In this document: one piece after another, positions 20,687 to 31,145 of the stretch
Numbering within the stretch: the first letter of the stretch is position 1
Layout: the number at the start of each line of letters is the position of its first letter
NCBI GenBank assembly: GCA_038277395.1
Contig: CM076190.1
Span: 252,313,989 to 252,377,988 of the forward strand
DNA from: Dryocosmus kuriphilus
Lineage: Eukaryota > Arthropoda > Insecta > Hymenoptera > Cynipidae
DNA: 64,000 nt
Reading direction: 5' to 3'
The notes under the pieces: model-generated
What the model saw: only the letters and a program-made list of their open reading frames with translations
What the model was told of the DNA's origin: nothing
The model's database searches: none
Position numbers and translations under genes: made by a program

Positions 20687-21955
20687 AAATATCTCAAATA
20701 CTTTAAATGTATCACATAGATTTCAAAGATTTCAAAAAACTTTACAAAAATGAAAAATGCTTAAAACATTTTACCAAGATTTTATTTCAAAAGAACTTAC
20801 CAAGTTTTTGGACATTGCAAGGAAGTCACAAATATTGAAAAATATTTTAAATATTTCAGGAACATTTCAACATAATTGAATCTGTTTGCACAGATTTCAG
20901 CAAAATTCCAAAAGATTTAAAAATATTTCAAAATGATTTCCAATATTTTGAAAAATACTACTAGGACTTTTAAAGATTTTAAAAATATTTACAAATTTTT
21001 CAAAGATTACACAGATATTTTAAAAATCTTATAATTATTTTAAAGACCATTATAAATATCACAAAAATTTATCAAGTATTTCAATGGAAGTAAAACTATT
21101 TAAACAGATTTTACAAAGACTTCAAAGAAATTTTATATTTTTCAAAAACATTTCAAATATTTCAAAAGACATCACAAAGATTTTTACATATTTTACATTT
21201 ACCTAAAAATATTTAAAATATTTCGCAAATATTTCAAAGTTCTTAATAAATGTCACTAATGCTTTTAATTGATCACAAAGATTTCAAATATTTCGGAAAA
21301 TAATTTAAAATTTATAATCATTTTAAGAGCCTCTCTTTCATTCATAATATAGACAAAAAATAGGTGGAATTAAGGACTTTTCTTAATACAAGGATATTTA
21401 AAGATTTGGCGTGTATTTACAAATATTTCAAAGATCTCAGATTTAAAAAGATATCACAAAAATTCATCAAATATTTCAAATCTTTCAAACACTTAGCAAG
21501 TTTGTCAAAAGAAATAAAACCATTTAAACAGATCTTACGAAGATCTCGCAGGATTTTAATATTTTTCAAAAACGTTTCAAATATTTCGAAAGATATTAAA
21601 AAGCTTTTTAAAGATTTGATATTCATTTACAAAATTTCAAAGGTCTCACAAATATTTCAAAAACCTTACAAATATTTTGAAGATCTCAATAAATATCACA
21701 AAAAATTTTAAGATTTTACAAAGATTTCAGAACATTTTACAAAAATTAATAATAATTTAAAGATTTCCAAAAATTAACAGTATTTCAAATATTTGAATGT
21801 TTTAAAATATTTTACAAATATTTACGAATATTTCAAAGATGGCAAAAATCTGAAAATACTTAAAAGAAATTCACAAAAATTCCAAATTTTGTAAAGATAT
21901 CACCAAAATTAAAAGAATATTTCACAAGGATTCAAAGTTCAAAATTCAAAGTACT
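20687..21955. repeat. Short-motif satellite
   Basis: Continuation of the satellite interrupted by the LINE at 16076-20675; no gene. It is interrupted again by the gypsy element from 21956. Confidence 0.7.
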
Positions 21956-22126
21956 TGTAGGAATTTATTGAGAACAATATATATTTATTCACATTAAATG
22001 ATGAGAGATACAAGTTTTGACTCGCTCGCTTCGCCGGTCGCTTTATTACTATCGCTGTCCTTGAGGATGCACGGCAACACCCTCTATAGTTTCATATGGC
22101 GCGTAATTTTATTTTCTTATCCTACA
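21956..22126 (-). repeat. 3' LTR of the gypsy element
   Basis: Begins TGTAGGAATT and ends ATCCTACA, the usual TG...CA with a short inverted terminus. It differs from 26884-27054 at only a handful of positions, so the insertion is moderately young. Confidence 0.9.
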
Positions 22127-22140
22127 ACCGGGTATCCTGA

Positions 22141-23490
22141 CTATCCATCCGCCTCGGATGATAAATCTTGATTGACATATGGTTTCATGTATTCGGCGCA
22201 AGTAGTGGTCGTACGCGGACCATCATGTAAACTAGCGGAGGTCACATCGTAGGTATCATTTTCTTTAACCTTTTCGATCACATAAGGTCCATAAAATTTT
22301 GCTTTAAGCTTTCGACCTGGACCTAACTGAGTACGTTTAATAGCTACTAAATCGCCTACTTTATACTTACTTGGAGTACGACGTCGGAGGTTATAAGTTC
22401 GACGATTTTCCTCCTGTACTTTAGCTATTTGTTGTTTTGCCTTTTCTCGAATTACTTGGCGATTTCCTTGAAAATGCGAAAGAAGCTCGGTCTGAATTAC
22501 CTCCTTCAACTGTAAATCAATTTCTGAACGCATTCTTACTCCGAATAATAATTCGAAAGGAGTTACACTAATACTCCTTTGGTAGGTCGAATTTAGAACT
22601 TGTTGTAGTCGGTTCAAATGTTGGTACCACTTAGATGGATCGCTCATAGACAGTTTTGTAAGAATCGAGATAATGATTTCATTTAGCCGCTCGTCTTGTC
22701 CATTGGCCCTTGGTAATCCAGTAGTAACCGTATGACTCTTGATCCCCTCGCTTCGACAATAACCACTGAAATCCTCAGACGTGAATGCACTTCCACGATC
22801 AGAAATGATTCTTGACGGACTTCCGAAGATCACTTTTTGTTTTTCTAGGTGGTTGATGACTTCTTGAGGTCCCGTCGGCTTTGTTGGGTACAACCAGGCG
22901 AATTTGGTGAAACCGTCGATGATAGCGAGAATGTAACGGTACTTCCTGCTCGTCGTAGTCAGAGGTCCTAAATGATCTTTATGGTACGTGTGAAGTGGTT
23001 GATCATCCTTAACTATCGGCTGCAGAAAGCCTTCTTGTTTCCCTCTTTCTTTGTTACCTAGAATACAAGGCAAACAATTCGCAATAAATTTGTCAACTTT
23101 ACGCCTCAAATCCGGGATGAAATAATTTTGCTTAATTATTTCTTCTGTTCTCAAAGCAGCTAGATGTCCTCTTTCGTGAGCAGTGCGAATGATTTCGCTT
23201 TGAAGTCCTTTTGGAACGACTAAAACGTCTCGGCCGTCCTTCTCCAAATATAACAGATCGCCTCGCACGAAGAAATCTTTGTAGGACTTTTCTTTTAGAA
23301 TGTCTAAGATCAAACTCGTCTCACCATCTTCTCTTTGTGCTTTCGTGATCTGCGGGGTAACATCGTCGATTTTGAAGGTTAACACGCGATGTCGACTCAG
23401 TGCGTCCACATGCTCCATTCTAATTCCAGGACGATGAAGAATAGTGCAGTTAAATTCCTCCAATAGTAAAAACCATCTTGCCACTCTAGT
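22141..23490 (-). CDS. Pol: integrase (gypsy)
   Basis: A 447-codon frame. It starts with the RNase H/integrase linker (HRPGIRMEHVDALSRH). The HHCC zinc domain follows: HERGH, then CLPC about 35 residues on. The catalytic core has D in YHKDHLGPL, D in ISDRGSAF and E in GQDERLNEI, so the DD-35-E triad is complete. The C-terminal part has KYKVGDLVAIKR and FYGPYVI, a chromodomain-free gypsy GPY/F module. Integrase joins the cDNA to host DNA. The frame opens one base out of register with the upstream reverse transcriptase, so it could not be made as a Pol fusion in this copy. Confidence 0.88.
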   Translation of the reverse strand, partial: TRVARWFLLLEEFNCTILHRPGIRMEHVDALSRHRVLTFKIDDVTPQITKAQREDGETSLILDILKEKSYKDFFVRGDLLYLEKDGRDVLVVPKGLQSEIIRTAHERGHLAALRTEEIIKQNYFIPDLRRKVDKFIANCLPCILGNKERGKQEGFLQPIVKDDQPLHTYHKDHLGPLTTTSRKYRYILAIIDGFTKFAWLYPTKPTGPQEVINHLEKQKVIFGSPSRIISDRGSAFTSEDFSGYCRSEGIKSHTVTTGLPRANGQDERLNEIIISILTKLSMSDPSKWYQHLNRLQQVLNSTYQRSISVTPFELLFGVRMRSEIDLQLKEVIQTELLSHFQGNRQVIREKAKQQIAKVQEENRRTYNLRRRTPSKYKVGDLVAIKRTQLGPGRKLKAKFYGPYVIEKVKENDTYDVTSASLHDGPRTTTTCAEYMKPYVNQDLSSEADG

Positions 23491-25082
23491 TGATAAATTT
23501 TTTTGTCCATAGTTTTCTGAAAAGCGGCATAATCAGTGAATATTTTAAATTCTATACCTAGAAGGTAAATCCGAAATTTCTTCAAGGCCGCAATGACGGC
23601 TAAAACCTCCAACTCGTAACTAGAATAGTTCCTTTCCGCGGAAGTAGTTTTTCGACTCATGAAGTAGACTGGGTGCATTTGCAAGTCGTCAGGAGATTTT
23701 TGCTTCAATATAGCACCATACCCTTCTTGGCTGGCGTCAGTATGTAGTTCCGTTTCGTATTTAGGACTGTAGATTTGCAAAACAGGATCTTTCGTTATAG
23801 AATTATTCAGATCTAAAGAGGATTTTTGTTCTTTACAATTAAATTGAAATTTCTTATCTTGCCTTAGTAAGTTGGACAGGGGTCTCGCAATCAGCGCGTA
23901 ATCATGGATAAACTTACGGAAGTGACCTGTCAACCCGAGAAAACTTTGGATATCCTTTACACACGTTGGAGCAGGATAGTTCAGAATAGCTTTGACTTTC
24001 CCAGTCGAAGGATAAATTTTACCGTCCTCGATCACATGACCAAGAAATTCTATACGACGTTTCATAATTTGAATTTTCTTTTTATTTAATTCCAACCCGT
24101 ACTCGGACGTCGTACTCAAGACTACCTTTAAATTATCCAAGTTTTCAACTTCGTCAGCTCCAGGTATTATAATATCGTCGATATAAGTAAAACAGATACT
24201 TTTCGTTATTAATTCTCGCAGAACAACGTTAATAAATCGCTGAAAAATGGAAGGAGCATTGCATAAACCAAATGGTGTTTTCAAAAATTCAAACTGGTCA
24301 CTCTGAGTTACGAATGACGTTAATTTCTGACTCTCTTTACTTACTGGGACATGGAAGAAACCATTTTTCAAGCCTATTGTCGTAAAAAAGTGAGAATTTT
24401 GCAATTTGTCAATTAAATCTTCTATTACGGGAAGCGGATATCGATCTTTAATAGTCACACGATTCAATTTTCGATAATCGATGCAAACTCGGGGTGAACG
24501 GTCTTTCCTTTCTGCGACTACTACGGGGCTAGCATAGTCCGATGAACTATTTTGAATTATTCCTTCTTCAAGCCATTGCTTCGTCTGTTTTTCTACAATT
24601 TCTCTTTCAGCCGGGGGAAAACGTCGCGGTGGCTGGAAAACAGGTTTATCCTCGTTTAATACAATTTTCATTTTGACATTTGTCGACTTAACTTTATGAG
24701 GAATATAACCATCAATCAACTTTTTAGATTCGTCTCTGATTTGAACATCGTGAATATGAACAAAATCAATCGTCAGTTTCTCAGCTACATCAATACGAGC
24801 TAAAAATACTGTCGAAGTTAATTTAGTGAGCTTCACGCCGTCAGGTGTACTTTCCATAGAAGCTAAATGTATGGGTTCATTACCAACAATTAAATCGTAA
24901 TCTATCGCATCGTTTGGTACAATATAAATAGTCGTCGGATAAATATCATGATCAATTTCTACTGTCGTTTGAAAGAAACCAAAAGATTCAGCAACTAATT
25001 GACCAATTCCAATAACACAACTTTTTTCGCGTATATAATCTGTATCTAACTTTAAACTTGAGTAAGCCAAATCGCGCATCAA
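23397..25082 (-). pseudogene. Pol: protease C-part, reverse transcriptase, RNase H (gypsy)
   Basis: A frame of ~561 codons. Residues ~1-75 are the end of the aspartic protease; its active site LIDTGA is at ~25095-25112, just across a slip in a T6 run. Reverse transcriptase: YASPVVVAERKDRSPRVCID, YPLPVIEDLID, LKTPFGLCNAPSIFQRFIN and YIDDIIIPG. RNase H: LHTDASQEGYGAIL and YELEVLAVI. The first catalytic block reads TTIGLKNGFFH where gypsy polymerases have Asp in place of the Gly, so the polymerase should be inactive. The frame then runs out of register with the integrase near 23490. Confidence 0.88.
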
Positions 25083-25199
25083 AAAACCTGCGCACCGGTG
25101 TCAATAAGAGACTCTACTTTTACGTTATTAATTTCAACTTCTTTTTCGTGCCTGTTGTAAGGTCTAATTTTATTTACATTAACGGATTTTTTCGACTTA

Positions 25200-25470
25200 C
25201 CATTATCATCTTTATTAAACTAGTCTTTACAATTTCTCGACTCGTGACCAAACTGATTACAATTGAAACATCCCTTACCTTTGTCTTTAAATGGACAGTC
25301 CTTAGATTCGTGACCTTTACCACCACAATTGTAACATCGTTGCAGTCCGCCGTTTTTCACTTCTTTCTTCGAACCAAATTCTTTCTTCTTGGTCGTTTTA
25401 TCCTCGGGTGTAGATTTCTCATACTTCTTTTCCGAATTTCTTCATATGACTTCAACATGTCCTTGAAATC
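25200..25470 (-). pseudogene. Gag nucleocapsid zinc knuckles (gypsy)
   Basis: Continuing gag on the minus strand in a shifted frame, a basic stretch (KTTKKKEFGSKK) is followed by two CCHC knuckles, CYNCGGKGHESKDC (~25300-25340) and CFNCNQFGHESRNC (~25250-25290). They bind the RNA genome. A TAA at ~25471 and a frameshift separate them from the capsid part. Confidence 0.8.
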
Positions 25471-26349
25471 TTAGATGTGCTTTGCTCCAAATAGAATAGT
25501 TTTATTTGAAACGTCATCGTTAATTCCATCGACAACGTACTGAATGAGCTCATCGTTTTCAATTTGTCCTCTCGCGGCCAATCCTTTCATGATCAAAAAG
25601 TATTCTTGAACCGTTTTATCTTTAGTCATTTTTCTCTTTGTCATCATCTCGTGTAGTTGAGCGCTGTTGTCTTTGGTGGAAAATTCCTCGAGCAAAGCAG
25701 CTTTTAGTTTTTCCCACTTGTTAATCGCACTCTCTCCTTGAATAAAAAGCTTAGCGATTCCTTTTAATGATTTTTTGGCGAAAATCACCTTCTGAAGGTC
25801 ATTCCATCCAAGCATGACAGCAGCTTCTTCAAATTCCTGTATCCACAACTCCATAGGGTAGCTATTGTTCCCATCAAATGATCTTATGGAGACTTCGACG
25901 TCCTTGAAATTCAAAGAGAACTGAACTGGGTGTCCTCTTTGTTGATTCGGTGCATTTTCTTCATTATCCAGACGTACATGCGCGTCTGCGTCTGCGTCGT
26001 CGTCGTTGTCTGAATTTACATCGTTTTCGTTTACTAGAGAATTGACATCCATTAATCCACGACAAATTCGGTCAATCAGCTGGGCTTCAGTGCCTTCATA
26101 CTCCAAACCAAGTAAATTGCAAATGGAAATTAAATCTCCATCCGCCAGATTCTGATTTACGTATTCTAACTTTGCAGTGTAATCGTCAGACTCGTCGTTA
26201 AAACCGAATCCAGAAAACTCCCGGATACGTCTCCGATTGCCACGATCTCCTTCTTCTTCAAACAGAAACTTATGCAAAGCACGAACTGACACTTTTGACG
26301 CGGTTTTCATTTTTTCACTGATTGCTGGAAACTGTCCGAGATTCTCCAT
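25471..26349 (-). CDS. Gag capsid part (gypsy)
   Basis: 292 codons from ATG 26349 (MENLGQFPAISEKMKT). An acidic stretch (~residues 105-130, many Asp/Asn) precedes the retrotransposon gag domain: NNSYPMELWIQEFEEAA, LKGIAKLFIQGE, LKAALLEEFSTKDN, TVQEYFLIMKGLAARG. This builds the virus-like particle in which reverse transcription happens. It stops at a TAA (GAKHI*) where the intact element would read on into the zinc knuckles. The 535 bp between it and the 5' LTR are leader. Confidence 0.85.
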   Translation of the reverse strand: MENLGQFPAISEKMKTASKVSVRALHKFLFEEEGDRGNRRRIREFSGFGFNDESDDYTAKLEYVNQNLADGDLISICNLLGLEYEGTEAQLIDRICRGLMDVNSLVNENDVNSDNDDDADADAHVRLDNEENAPNQQRGHPVQFSLNFKDVEVSIRSFDGNNSYPMELWIQEFEEAAVMLGWNDLQKVIFAKKSLKGIAKLFIQGESAINKWEKLKAALLEEFSTKDNSAQLHEMMTKRKMTKDKTVQEYFLIMKGLAARGQIENDELIQYVVDGINDDVSNKTILFGAKHI

Positions 26350-26883
26350 TTTTAATTATTTGTTCAGACAACTAATTTTAAAATCACTTCGTCGGTAAAA
26401 CGGATCACTATTATTCACTCGCCAGTTACGATCGTTAGTCAACCTTGCACTTCTTTTCAGAACACTTCTTAAATCTTTAATCTGAGTAAAACGTCGTTTT
26501 TTAGTCAGATTTACATCACAAAATTATGCCTTTCCTGTACGCGTTGTTTTTATACAGATTCCGGCACACGTCAGAAAATTGCGTCATTAAAAAAAAACCC
26601 ACTGAGATATCAAATCTGAACTAGGATATTTTTTGCTTGGTCGCAACACGTATTGACTGAGTTTACAAAGATTATAAAAGTCGGAACATCGTGTATACCG
26701 AAAACTTGATTTCGTTTTCGCGTCTGAAATTTTTTTCCGTCGAATGGCGTCGTATCGAGTACAAAGTGCGTCGAATTTGCGAAAGCGTTTTTAGTCAATA
26801 TATCGTAACCTTCAGACTATTTTTGTATCCCCAGCGCACGTCACAATATATCGTAGTCTAAATCACTGTACCAACCCCCAATT

Positions 26884-27054
26884 TCTAGGAATTTATTGAG
26901 AACAATATATATTTATTCACATTAAATGATGGGAGATACAAATTTTGACTCGCTCGCTTCGCCGGTCGCTTTATTACTATCGCTGTCCTTGAGGATGCAC
27001 GGTAACGCCCTCTATAGTTTCATATAGCGCGTAATTTAATTTTCTTATCCTACA
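26884..27054 (-). repeat. 5' LTR of the gypsy element
   Basis: Same 171-bp LTR as 21956-22126. Its plus-strand first bases are TC instead of TG, and there are a few further differences (for example GGGAGATACAAATTTTG against GAGAGATACAAGTTTTG). Confidence 0.88.
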
Positions 27055-27208
27055 TATTTTTAAAAATTTTACAAACATTTCAAAATATGGCACAATAATT
27101 TGTAAGTTGTCACAAAGATTTCACCGATTTCAAATATTTCAAATATTTCAAAAGACAGCGAAGGCTTTAAGTCAATTCTGCCACATTTTGGCCCACTTCT
27201 GTATTTTA

Positions 27209-27211
<3 letters not shown>

Positions 27212-27250
<39 letters not shown>
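27212..27250. repeat. TA microsatellite
   Basis: About 19 uninterrupted TA units, 23 bases before the exon at 27274. Confidence 0.95.
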
Positions 27251-27253
<3 letters not shown>

Positions 27254-27273
27254 TTTACAAATGTATGTTGCAG

Positions 27274-27474
27274 GCGGCCTTCAAAATTAACATTACGAGA
27301 ACTACGTTCTGGTTAAATACAAATCCAGACGAGAATTATTATCTTACTGCAAGCCCCTTGGAAGAAGATGATTCAGGCAATTCTGGAACTAACGATGGAT
27401 CTGAAACTATTCATATTGAATGGAGAAATTCTATTACAGATGATCCTCCTGCTTACACTAAAAATTCGTTTGCG
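27274..27474 (+). CDS. Host gene exon (upstream of the three found)
   Basis: 67 codons between an acceptor (ATGTATGTTGCAG|GCGGCC) and a donor (TTTGCG|GTAATG), both phase 0. The peptide reads AAFKINITRTTFWLNTNPDE, then NYYLTASPLE, an acidic/Ser-Gly patch and IHIEWRNSITDDPPAYTKN. Base composition is clearly higher in GC than the satellite on either side, and the reading frame has no stop. It joins in frame to 37012-37173. The 5' end of the gene with a presumed signal peptide is not visible here and must lie upstream of 27274, perhaps beyond the window. The GTAATG donor is weaker than the one after the next exon, so the 3' border is the least sure point. Confidence 0.55.
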
Positions 27475-27479
27475 GTAAT

Positions 27480-28530
27480 GAAAGAAAAAGAACATTTTAA
27501 ATATTTTACAAATATTTCAAAAATCTTAACGGATATCACAAAGATTTTAAAGATATCACAAAGATTTCAAAGATTTCAGAAGATTTTACAAAATTAAAAG
27601 TGTCTCAAAGAATTCACAAATTTTTTAAAAATAATTCAAAGAGATTTGATATGTTCCCAAGTATATCACAAAGATTTTCAAATATTTTACAAATATACCA
27701 AAAGATTTATCAGACATTTGAAATATTTCAGAGATATCACAAAGATTTCGAAGATTTTAAAATATTTCAAAAAATTTCAAATATTTCCACGTTTTCACAA
27801 ATGTTTTAAAGACCTCACAAGACACCACAAAGTTTTTAAAGATTTGAAAATATTTTTAAATATTTCAGTAATTTCGAAAAGATTTCACAAGTATTTTAAA
27901 GATCTCAATAAATATCACAACGATTTAAAAGATATCCGAAGAATTTTTTAAATATCAAAAAAATTCTAAATATTTCAGAGCACTTTAAAACGTTTTAATG
28001 ATTTCGTAAGGATTTATCAAGTATTTAAGACATTTCACAAAGATTTAAGAAATATATAATAGAGCTCATTAGATATCACAAAGATTAAAAAAAAGCGTTT
28101 TACCTATTTTAAAAATATCTTAAAGTTCTCAATATGTACCAGAAAGATTATTAAGATGTCTAATAGATTATAAGATTTCAAAATAATTCAATATATTTCA
28201 ATGATTGAACAAAAATTAAACAAATGTTTCAAAAGGTTGTGAAACGTTTCAACGATTTCACAACGTTTTAACAAACATTTCAAATATTTCACAAATACTT
28301 CAAGGATCTAAATAAGTATCACAAATGTTTTCAACGTATATGACAAATATTTAAAAGATTTCAAAAACTTTACAAAAGTTAATAATTCTTCAAAGATTTT
28401 AGCAAGATTTGATAAAGATTTCATAAAAACCTGACAAATATTTCAAATATTTCACAAATGTTTCAAAAGGTATAAAAATATTGCAGTAGAAATTTAAATA
28501 TTTCGAAATACAACAGACACATTTTTGAGT
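27480..28530. repeat. Short-motif satellite
   Basis: Resumes directly after the exon. A stretch near 27605-27690 (GTCTCAAAGAATTCACAAA and AAGTATATCACAAAGATTTT) matches the higher-order units at 31.4, 32.6 and 33.8 kb. Confidence 0.65.
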
Positions 28531-28537
28531 ATTTTAT

Positions 28538-30690
28538 ATTATTATTAGCTTGGGCTGAGATCGTACCAGCCTGTGGCGCTTGAATAATCCCGATGCGTCC
28601 CCCTGTGTGCCTAAGCGTGACACCAAAGCCCTCTCCATAGAGAGAGGACCCCAGCCACGCCGTTGGCTGATATTTCTGACTCACTGATGCCGTGACTGCC
28701 TGTGAGAGTTACACGTTCCCCGCAATCGCAGGGCAGTGAGAAAGGATGTGAGTAGCTAACTCATTACTTTTTGCACAGACGATGGAGGGGACTAACCGCA
28801 AGCACTATCTTATGTCTGTGACATCCGAGGTCCCCATGTCCTATAAACATTTCTGTTAGAACTTTGACATTGTTACTCCCGAGCTTGAGTATTTCTCTTG
28901 CTCCGTTATAGTTGAGCTTTAAGCCCAAGAGTGTTTTGGCCTCTCTGCAACCAGAGACCAATCCCACTCTTTCTGATATTCCTCAGTCAGCCAACTGTTA
29001 ATTTCTTCGGTCACTAATCTACTGGAATTACCTACAACTGGCTCGAGTTCAGTAAAATTTCTTCTTGCTGCTAGTTTGGCTAATCTATCCGATAACTCAT
29101 TGCCCGTGATGCCGCTGTGTCCAGAGATCCAAAGCAGAGTAACTCGGTTTTCCATCGATAGCATTTTTAACGCCTCAAAGCATTCCCATACTAGTAGCGA
29201 CGTAGTCGTTGTCCGATTCAGGGGCATCATAGCAGCCCTGATGTCTGAGTAGATACGGATGTTTCTTTTGTTGCCATACTCTTTTGCCTTGTAGGCTCAG
29301 TGTAGCATGGTCATGATCTCAGATTGTAGATTTGTGGCGTCGGACCCCATCTCGATTGTGAAGCCCATTCCATTTCTTCTACGATATACAACGGCTCTTG
29401 ACTTCTCCTCGTTCCTTGAACCATCTGTAAACCAGTTGTCTTCATCAGTGGGCAGATGTGGGTCGTCGCTAGCCCATTCCTCCTTCGTGGATATGGTAAC
29501 TAGATACTTCTTGTCGAAGAGACAGCGAGTGGGCATTTTGTCTCTGTGAATGTTCAGGGTCGGCCTCCTCACGATGTCGACTGGGGTCTGCATTACTGTC
29601 GAGAGGCTTCTGTTGCTTACCAAATTTAGTCTCCAGGCCGCCTGCGCAGCCACGGCCTTGGTGGTGATATGGATGGGTTCCAAACTTATTAGTGCCCTCA
29701 AAGCCATCATGGGTGTCGACTTCGAGGCACCAGTGACGCCTCTCAGAATCAGTGCCCTGCTCCTTTCCATTCGAGACTTCACAGTAGAGAGCTCGACTCT
29801 GCTTCACACGACCACCGCCGCATAGATTAGCCGGAGTCGCAAGTTCACCCTATAGATCCATATATGTGTCTCCGGTTTCAAACCCGAGCTTTTCCCTATG
29901 AATCTCATACAGAGCCATAGAGTCGCTACTAGCTTCTTGCACTTTTTTTCCAGGTGCTCGTTCCATAACAGCTTCTGATCTAAAATGATTCTTAGATATT
30001 TAGCTCGTTCTTTGATTTCCAGTTGTTGTCCTCCAAAATTCAATGTACTCGTGGTTCTCCACTTATACCTCATGGTGAAAACGACCGCGTCTGTCTTACT
30101 CGGGTTGACCGATAGTCCAGTCTCCTTGCACCATGAATCCACTATCACCAGTGCTTGCTGCATTACTCTGAAGATCGCGTCCAGATAATGACCGCGTACG
30201 ATAAGCAGTATATCGTCCGCATAGATTATGGCGTGGTGACCCCGACCCGTGAGCAGGTGAAGCAATTCATCCACTATTAAGCACCACATCAGGGGCGATA
30301 AAACCCATCCCTGCGGATATCCCGAGTCAAGGGTTCCACATAAGGTGGTATCCCCCTTAATCGTAGTTAGGTTCCTGTTGGGCAACATGTGGCACGTCAA
30401 TTCCACGACTGCAATAGGCAAACCATGTGAAATCATGGCCACCCTGACCTTCTCTCCAGAGGTGTTACTGAAGGCTCCTTCAATTTCCATAAAGGCTCCA
30501 ATCGCGAAACAGTTCTGCTTCTGTTGTCCTTCAGTTAGGTTTACTGCTCCGCTTAGGGTCGTCTTCTTCGTGCGGTCGTACTGTTGGGTCGCTCCGTGTT
30601 TCGGGTTGTTTTTCTTTTGTGAATCATCGTATTTAATTTCAAAAAGTGTCTCTGGTATGTATTTGGTGACCCTTAACACCCATAGTGTGT
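28538..30690 (-). mobile_element. LOA/I-type LINE, 3' part with RNase H
   Basis: The 3' half of a LINE on the minus strand: reverse transcriptase, thumb, RNase H, 3' UTR and a TAA-repeat tail (28538-28548). RNase H combined with a TAA tail points to the I or LOA clade. The 5' half is missing; next to it at 30700-31066 is a segment that may be its leader in reversed orientation. GC content is much higher than in the flanking satellite. Confidence 0.75.
28764..30679 (-). pseudogene. ORF2 remnant: reverse transcriptase and RNase H
   Basis: From the 5' side: FAIGAFMEIEGAFSNTSGE (~30460-30515), GYPQGWVLSPLMWCLIVDEL (~30270-30330), IIYADDILLIV (~30195-30227), CKETGLSVNPSKTDAVVFTM, AKYLRIILDQKLLWNEHLEK. 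RNase H then follows in two frames: NWFTDGSRNEEKS (~29410-29450) and LLWISGHSGITGNELSDRLA (~29080-29140). The first catalytic Asp of the polymerase is Glu here (MEIEGAF; related elements have Asp), and GYPQGW replaces the usual GCPQGG. Frameshifts near 29790 and 29240 finish the inactivation. Confidence 0.78.
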
Positions 30691-30699
30691 GAGTATGGG

Positions 30700-31066
30700 G
30701 TGCGGATATCGGTTTTGTCGCAAAAACATTGATTGCTAAACTCAGTTGAGGTTCCCACGTGGCCAGTGAGCGGTGTATGTGATTTTTGGTGAAAAAGGAT
30801 TGTTTCAGTGCAGAAGAAGGATTATTATTAAACGTCAGTTCGAAGATTAGTATATGGCTAACATTTAATCTTGTTTTGCGCCTGTATTTCAGATATATCT
30901 CTAACTTTTGGTTCCTAGTATTTGAGCATTCATTGGCTCCTAACCTCTAAGCACACATAACCTCGGTTGTGCCCACGTGTCTCTAAACCTAGAAATATTT
31001 ATGCCACTATGGCCTCGAACAAAGGCACGTCTAAGATCAATCTCTCCGCTGAAAAAATCTGAGGAG
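30700..31066 (+). other. Unassigned leader-like segment
   Basis: A ~370-bp block with higher GC than the satellite and no long frame. Near its right end an ATG at ~31010 opens a 17-codon frame (MASNKGTSKINLSAEKI) before a TGA. It could be the 5' leader and ORF1 start of the neighbouring LINE, flipped during insertion, or a piece of a different element. I cannot tell. Confidence 0.3.
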
Positions 31067-31074
31067 GTTATTAT

Positions 31075-31078
<4 letters not shown>

Positions 31079-31141
<63 letters not shown>
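31079..31141. repeat. TA microsatellite
   Basis: About 31 uninterrupted AT units following a short TTA run. Confidence 0.95.

Positions 31142-31145
<4 letters not shown>

Larger units (their letters stand above)
21956..27054 (-). mobile_element. Ty3/gypsy LTR retrotransposon without env
   Basis: A 5.1-kb element on the minus strand with two 171-bp LTRs. Between them are gag with two zinc knuckles, protease, reverse transcriptase, RNase H and integrase, in the gypsy order. There is no room for an envelope gene between the integrase end (22141) and the 3' LTR. Each domain is well conserved but joined by frameshifts, and one polymerase catalytic residue is altered. Bases just inside the 5' LTR read TGGGGGTTGGTACAG on the minus strand and may be the tRNA primer site. 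The flanks tact and tatt differ by one base, so a target duplication is only suggested. Confidence 0.92.

Noticed and set aside
28463..28684. 73-codon minus-strand frame
   Set aside because: It spans the 3' UTR and TAA tail of the LOA/I-type LINE and runs into satellite.
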